In this document: one piece after another, positions 61,149 to 64,000 of the stretch
Layout: the number at the start of each line of letters is the position of its first letter
How positions within the stretch are numbered: position 1 is the first letter of the stretch
DNA from: Bradyrhizobium sp. ORS 375
GTDB taxonomy: Bacteria; Pseudomonadota; Alphaproteobacteria; Rhizobiales; Xanthobacteraceae
Reading direction: 5' to 3'
Assembly: GCF_000239775.1 (NCBI RefSeq)
Contig: NZ_CAFI01000455.1
Location: 1 to 64,000, forward strand
Length of the DNA: 64,000 nucleotides
Position numbers and translations under genes: made by a program
The notes under the pieces: model-generated
Databases searched by the model: none
Told to the model about the DNA's origin: nothing
What the model saw: the letters and a program-made list of their open reading frames with translations, nothing else

Positions 61149-61925
61149 ATGTTCAAGGTCCGCGTCATTCCCTGCCTCGACGTCAAGGACGGACGGGTCG
61201 TCAAGGGCGTCAACTTCGTCAATCTGCGCGACGCCGGCGATCCCGTTGAAGCCGCGATCGCCTATGACGCCGCCGGCGCCGACGAGCTCTGCTTCCTCGA
61301 TATCACCGCGACTCATGAGAACCGCGGCATCATGCTCGACGTCGTCCGGCGCACGGCCGAAGCCTGCTTCATGCCAGTCACCGTCGGCGGCGGCGTGCGC
61401 ACCATCGAGGATATCAAGACCCTGCTGCGCTCCGGCGCCGACAAGGTCTCGATCAATTCGGCGGCGGTGGCGCGCCGCGAGTTCGTGAAAGAGGCGGCCG
61501 AGAAGTTCGGCGAGCAGTGCATCGTGGTGGCGATCGATGCCAAGTCGGTGTCGCGGCCGGGCGGCGGCTCGCGCTGGGAGATCTTCACCCATGGCGGCCG
61601 CAAGTCGACCGGCATCGACGCGCTCGAATATGCGCAAGAGGTCGTTGCGCTCGGTGCCGGCGAGATCCTGCTGACCTCGATGGATCGCGACGGCACAAGG
61701 CAGGGGTTCGACTTGCCGTTGACCCGCGCGGTCGCCGACAGCGTTCCGGTGCCGGTGATCGCGTCGGGCGGCGTCGGCAATCTCGATCACCTGGTCGACG
61801 GCATCCGGCAGGGCCGGGCGACGGCGGTGCTCGCCGCCTCGATCTTCCATTTCGGGGAATTTACCATCCGTCAGGCCAAGGAACACATGGTGCGCCAAGG
61901 CCTGCCGATGCGGCTCGATCCCTGA
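61149..61925 (+). CDS. hisF: Imidazole glycerol phosphate synthase cyclase subunit
   Basis: HisF closes the imidazole ring using ammonia from HisH. The 258-residue barrel begins [18 protein letters not shown] and carries the second catalytic Asp in [29 protein letters not shown] is the phosphate site. hisE follows after 80 bases. Confidence 0.97.
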   Translation: MFKVRVIPCLDVKDGRVVKGVNFVNLRDAGDPVEAAIAYDAAGADELCFLDITATHENRGIMLDVVRRTAEACFMPVTVGGGVRTIEDIKTLLRSGADKVSINSAAVARREFVKEAAEKFGEQCIVVAIDAKSVSRPGGGSRWEIFTHGGRKSTGIDALEYAQEVVALGAGEILLTSMDRDGTRQGFDLPLTRAVADSVPVPVIASGGVGNLDHLVDGIRQGRATAVLAASIFHFGEFTIRQAKEHMVRQGLPMRLDP

Positions 61926-62005
61926 CGACATTGCGCCGCAAAAATGTTAGATGAACGCTGGTCCGGCCGCCTTCCGCGGGCGGGCGGCGTCCTGAGATCT
62001 GGCTG

Positions 62006-62329
62006 ATGTCCCGCTTCACGCTTCACGACCTGGCTGCCATCATCGACGCGCGCGCCGCGGCGGGCGGCGAGGCGTCCTATACGCGCAAGCTGCTCGACAA
62101 GGGTCCGGGGCAGTGCGCCAAGAAGATGGGCGAGGAGGCGGTCGAGACGGTCATCGCCGCGGTCGGCGCCGACCGCGAGCACCTGATCTCCGAAAGTGCC
62201 GATCTGCTGTTTCATTTGTTGGTGGTGTTGAAGTCGCGCGACGTCCGGCTCGAGGAGGTCGAGGCGGCGCTCGGCAAGCGGACCGGCCAATCGGGTCTGG
62301 AAGAAAAGGCGTCGCGCAAGACGGAGTAG
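62006..62329 (+). CDS. hisE: Phosphoribosyl-ATP diphosphatase
   Basis: HisE removes pyrophosphate from phosphoribosyl-ATP, the second step of histidine synthesis. The 107-residue single-domain MazG-like protein has GQCAKKMGEEAVETVIAA and the acidic ESADLLFHLLVVL helix. It is not fused to HisI. coaA starts 33 bases later. Confidence 0.94.
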   Translation: MSRFTLHDLAAIIDARAAAGGEASYTRKLLDKGPGQCAKKMGEEAVETVIAAVGADREHLISESADLLFHLLVVLKSRDVRLEEVEAALGKRTGQSGLEEKASRKTE

Positions 62330-62362
62330 GGCGCGACGGCGGGGGAAACGAAGGGCAGCGTC

Positions 62363-63319
62363 ATGGATATGCGCACCACCGAACAACAATATAATCCGTA
62401 CCGCGTCTTCACCCGCCAGCAATGGGCCGAGCTGCGCAACGACACGCCGATGACGCTCGAGCCCGGCGAGTTCTCCAAGCTCCGCTCGATGCACGACCGC
62501 CTCGACCTGCAGGAGGTCGAGGACATCTACCTGCCGCTGTCGCGATTGCTGTCGATGTATGTCGACGCGGCGCAGCGGCTGTACTACGCGCAACGCCAGT
62601 TCCTTGGCATCCGCGACCGCAAGATGCCCTACATCATCGGCGTCGCCGGCTCGGTGTCGGTCGGCAAATCGACCACCGCGCGCGTGCTGCAGGCGCTGCT
62701 GACGCGCTGGTCGCCGCGGCCGAAGGTCGATCTCATCACCACCGATGGCTTTCTGTTTCCGAACGCCGTGCTCGAACGGCAGGGCCTGATGCAGAAGAAG
62801 GGCTTTCCGGAGAGCTACGACAAGGCCCGGCTGCTCGCCTTCCTCTCCGACATCAAGGCCGGTCGCCACCCGGTGCGCGCGCCGGTGTACTCGCATCTCA
62901 GCTACGACATCGTTCCCAACCAGTGGACCGAGATCGACCAGCCGGACATCCTGATCGTCGAGGGCGTCAACGTGCTGCAGACCGGCCCGTTGCCGCGCGA
63001 CGGCAAGGCGGTGCCGGTCGTCTCCGACTTCTTCGACTTCTCCGTCTATATCGACGCCGAGGAAGAAGTGCTGCGCAAATGGTACGTGAAGCGCTTCCTG
63101 TCGCTGCGCGACACCGCCTTCCACGATCCCCGCTCCTACTTCAACCGCTACGCGCTGCTGTCGGACGAAGAGGCCATCGCCACCGCGATCGCGATCTGGG
63201 AGCGCACCAACCTCGCCAACCTCGAGGACAACATCCTGCCGACCCGGCCGCGCGCGACCCTGATCCTGAAGAAGGGCGCCGACCACGAGATCGAAACGGT
63301 GGCGCTGCGGCGGTTGTGA
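62363..63319 (+). CDS. coaA: Pantothenate kinase (type I)
   Basis: CoaA phosphorylates pantothenate, the first step of CoA synthesis. The 318-residue enzyme has the P-loop [20 protein letters not shown], then TTDGFLFPN and KGFPESYD, the substrate-binding parts. It closes the rightward his operon, a common order in Hyphomicrobiales. The gap after it is filled with repeats. Confidence 0.95.
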   Translation: MDMRTTEQQYNPYRVFTRQQWAELRNDTPMTLEPGEFSKLRSMHDRLDLQEVEDIYLPLSRLLSMYVDAAQRLYYAQRQFLGIRDRKMPYIIGVAGSVSVGKSTTARVLQALLTRWSPRPKVDLITTDGFLFPNAVLERQGLMQKKGFPESYDKARLLAFLSDIKAGRHPVRAPVYSHLSYDIVPNQWTEIDQPDILIVEGVNVLQTGPLPRDGKAVPVVSDFFDFSVYIDAEEEVLRKWYVKRFLSLRDTAFHDPRSYFNRYALLSDEEAIATAIAIWERTNLANLEDNILPTRPRATLILKKGADHEIETVALRRL

Positions 63320-63364
63320 GTTCGTGGTCGCGCTTGCACAGACTGGTCGGTAACTAAGCTCTCC

Positions 63365-63540
63365 GTCATTCCGGGGCGCGCGAAGCGCGAGCCCGGAATC
63401 CATAACCACGACCGGTCATGTGGACCAAGATGCTCGTGGCTATTCTCCCTTAAATAGCGGCCAACGGCTATGGATCCCGGGCTCATTCGCGCTGCCTCAA
63501 AATGGCTGCGCCATTTTGCGCGCGAATGCCCCGGAATGAC
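63365..63540. repeat. Dispersed inverted repeat, family A copy 4
   Basis: The outer ends GTCATTCCGGGGCGCGCG and CCCCGGAATGAC face each other, and each arm has an internal hairpin. The right arm includes AAAATGGC / GCCATTTT. It follows coaA and points to a convergent gene at the window edge. Confidence 0.8.
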
Positions 63541-63619
63541 GTGGGGAGAGAGTCTACCGTGGGCTGTGGCTTGTCCTGCTTAGTGGTTTGTCCCGGCTAT
63601 GACCGCTTGCGCGGTGCAA

Positions 63620-63646
63620 CCTCTCCCCGCTCTTTGCGGGGAGAGG
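63620..63646. repeat. Hairpin repeat, family F copy 2
   Basis: CCTCTCCCCGC pairs with GCGGGGAGAGG around a CTTT-type loop, a near-perfect stem of 11 bp. GGATTGCGCAGCAATCC follows as a second small palindrome at 63650-63666. Confidence 0.72.
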
Positions 63647-63761
63647 TCGGATTGCGCAGCAATCCGGGTGAGGGGCATGGCACATACGTAGCTCGGATCA
63701 AAGTCTATCGGACGGGTATGCGCCTCTTAGCGGCTGAGAAACAGCACCACCCGTGTGGCTG

Positions 63762-63803
63762 CCCCTCACCCCGACCCTCTCCCCGTGAAGAACGGGGAGA
63801 GGG
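63762..63803. repeat. Hairpin repeat, family F copy 3
   Basis: CCCTCTCCCCGT pairs with ACGGGGAGAGGG, with GTGAAGA in the loop. The leading CCCCTCACCCC is shared with copy 1 at 3408. Confidence 0.72.
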
Positions 63804-63836
63804 AGCGCAAACACCTTCCGTACTACAAACTCATCA

Positions 63837-64000
63837 CTACGCGGCCACCTGTCGTGCCGCCGCGAGATTGGCCAGCGCCTCGTCCAACTTGTCGCGGTCG
63901 ATCGGCTTGACCAGGAAGCCGTCCATGCCGGCTTCGAAGCAGGCGTAGCGGTCCTCGACCAGGGTGTTCGCGGTCAGCGCCAGGATCGGCGTGCGGCGGC
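63837..64000 (-). CDS. C-terminal end of a response-regulator receiver domain, truncated by the window
   Basis: Only the last 54 codons are inside the window, ending with TAG at 63837-63839. The translated end contains RTPILALTANT, then EAGMDGFLVKPIDRDKL, which are the last strand region and Lys-Pro pocket of a receiver domain. The form is typical of hybrid histidine kinases or stand-alone receivers. The gene converges on coaA. Confidence 0.8.
   Translation of the reverse strand, partial: RRTPILALTANTLVEDRYACFEAGMDGFLVKPIDRDKLDEALANLAAARQVAA

Noticed and set aside
63502-63948. Rightward open frame of 148 codons near the right edge
   Set aside because: It crosses family A and F repeats and is antisense to the clear receiver-domain end at 63837-64000.

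Overview
The window reads as chromosomal DNA of a high-GC alphaproteobacterium of the order Hyphomicrobiales, most likely Bradyrhizobium or a close relative. The protein sequences and gene orders fit (mnmE-mnmG-rsmG-parA-parB, hrcA-grpE/rph-rdgB-hemW, rsmI-yraN-gshB, hisB-hisH-hisA-hisF-hisE-coaA), and so do several dispersed inverted-repeat families in the gaps. The genus is inferred from recall, not from a search.

Left part (1-12.2 kb): an AraC/MGMT fusion protein, then a visibly lower-GC two-gene patch (DUF488 protein plus an overlapping Cys-rich protein of unknown function), then a repeat-filled gap. A leftward housekeeping block follows: gpmA, dapB, a DUF1330 protein, pyrF, an FMN reductase, a PmtA-like methyltransferase, dnaJ and dnaK. 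dnaK has a clear RpoH-type promoter, CTTG-N17-CCTATAT.

12.2-16.4 kb holds a GT2 glycosyltransferase, two SAM methyltransferases and a large multi-pass membrane protein, possibly a surface-glycan or lipid-sugar locus. 16.7-25.4 kb carries hrcA-grpE divergent from rph-rdgB-hemW, then an LpoA-like lipoprotein divergent from rsmI-yraN-gshB. 25.8-33.4 kb carries xthA, a solo cyclic-nucleotide-binding protein, an OmpR/PhoB-type regulator, an L,D-transpeptidase, a 2-keto-4-pentenoate hydratase homologue, the YggS-type PLP protein and two convergent GGDEF proteins. 33.6-37.8 kb is leuS-lptE-holA.

38.2-50 kb looks like the replication-origin region. parB, parA, rsmG, mnmG, mnmE, rho and hemJ all run left. 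ppsR, maf, coaE and dnaQ all run right. The 414-bp gap between hemJ and ppsR has DnaA-box-like 9-mers and six GANTC sites, and is my oriC candidate. Six parS palindromes lie at 40.75-42.89 kb, two of them inside rsmG.

50-64 kb: secB, a Tim44-domain protein, mltA, an Smr protein and a membrane protein; then hslV-DUF2585-GNAT-hslU running left; then hisB-DUF2628-hisH-hisA-hisF-hisE-coaA running right; then repeats and the 3' end of a response-regulator gene cut by the window edge.

I saw no tRNA, rRNA, CRISPR array, transposase or prophage gene. The most interesting material is the DUF488 module, the oriC/parS architecture, a large nested-hairpin repeat at 2949-3054 and the glycan-type cluster at 12-16 kb.
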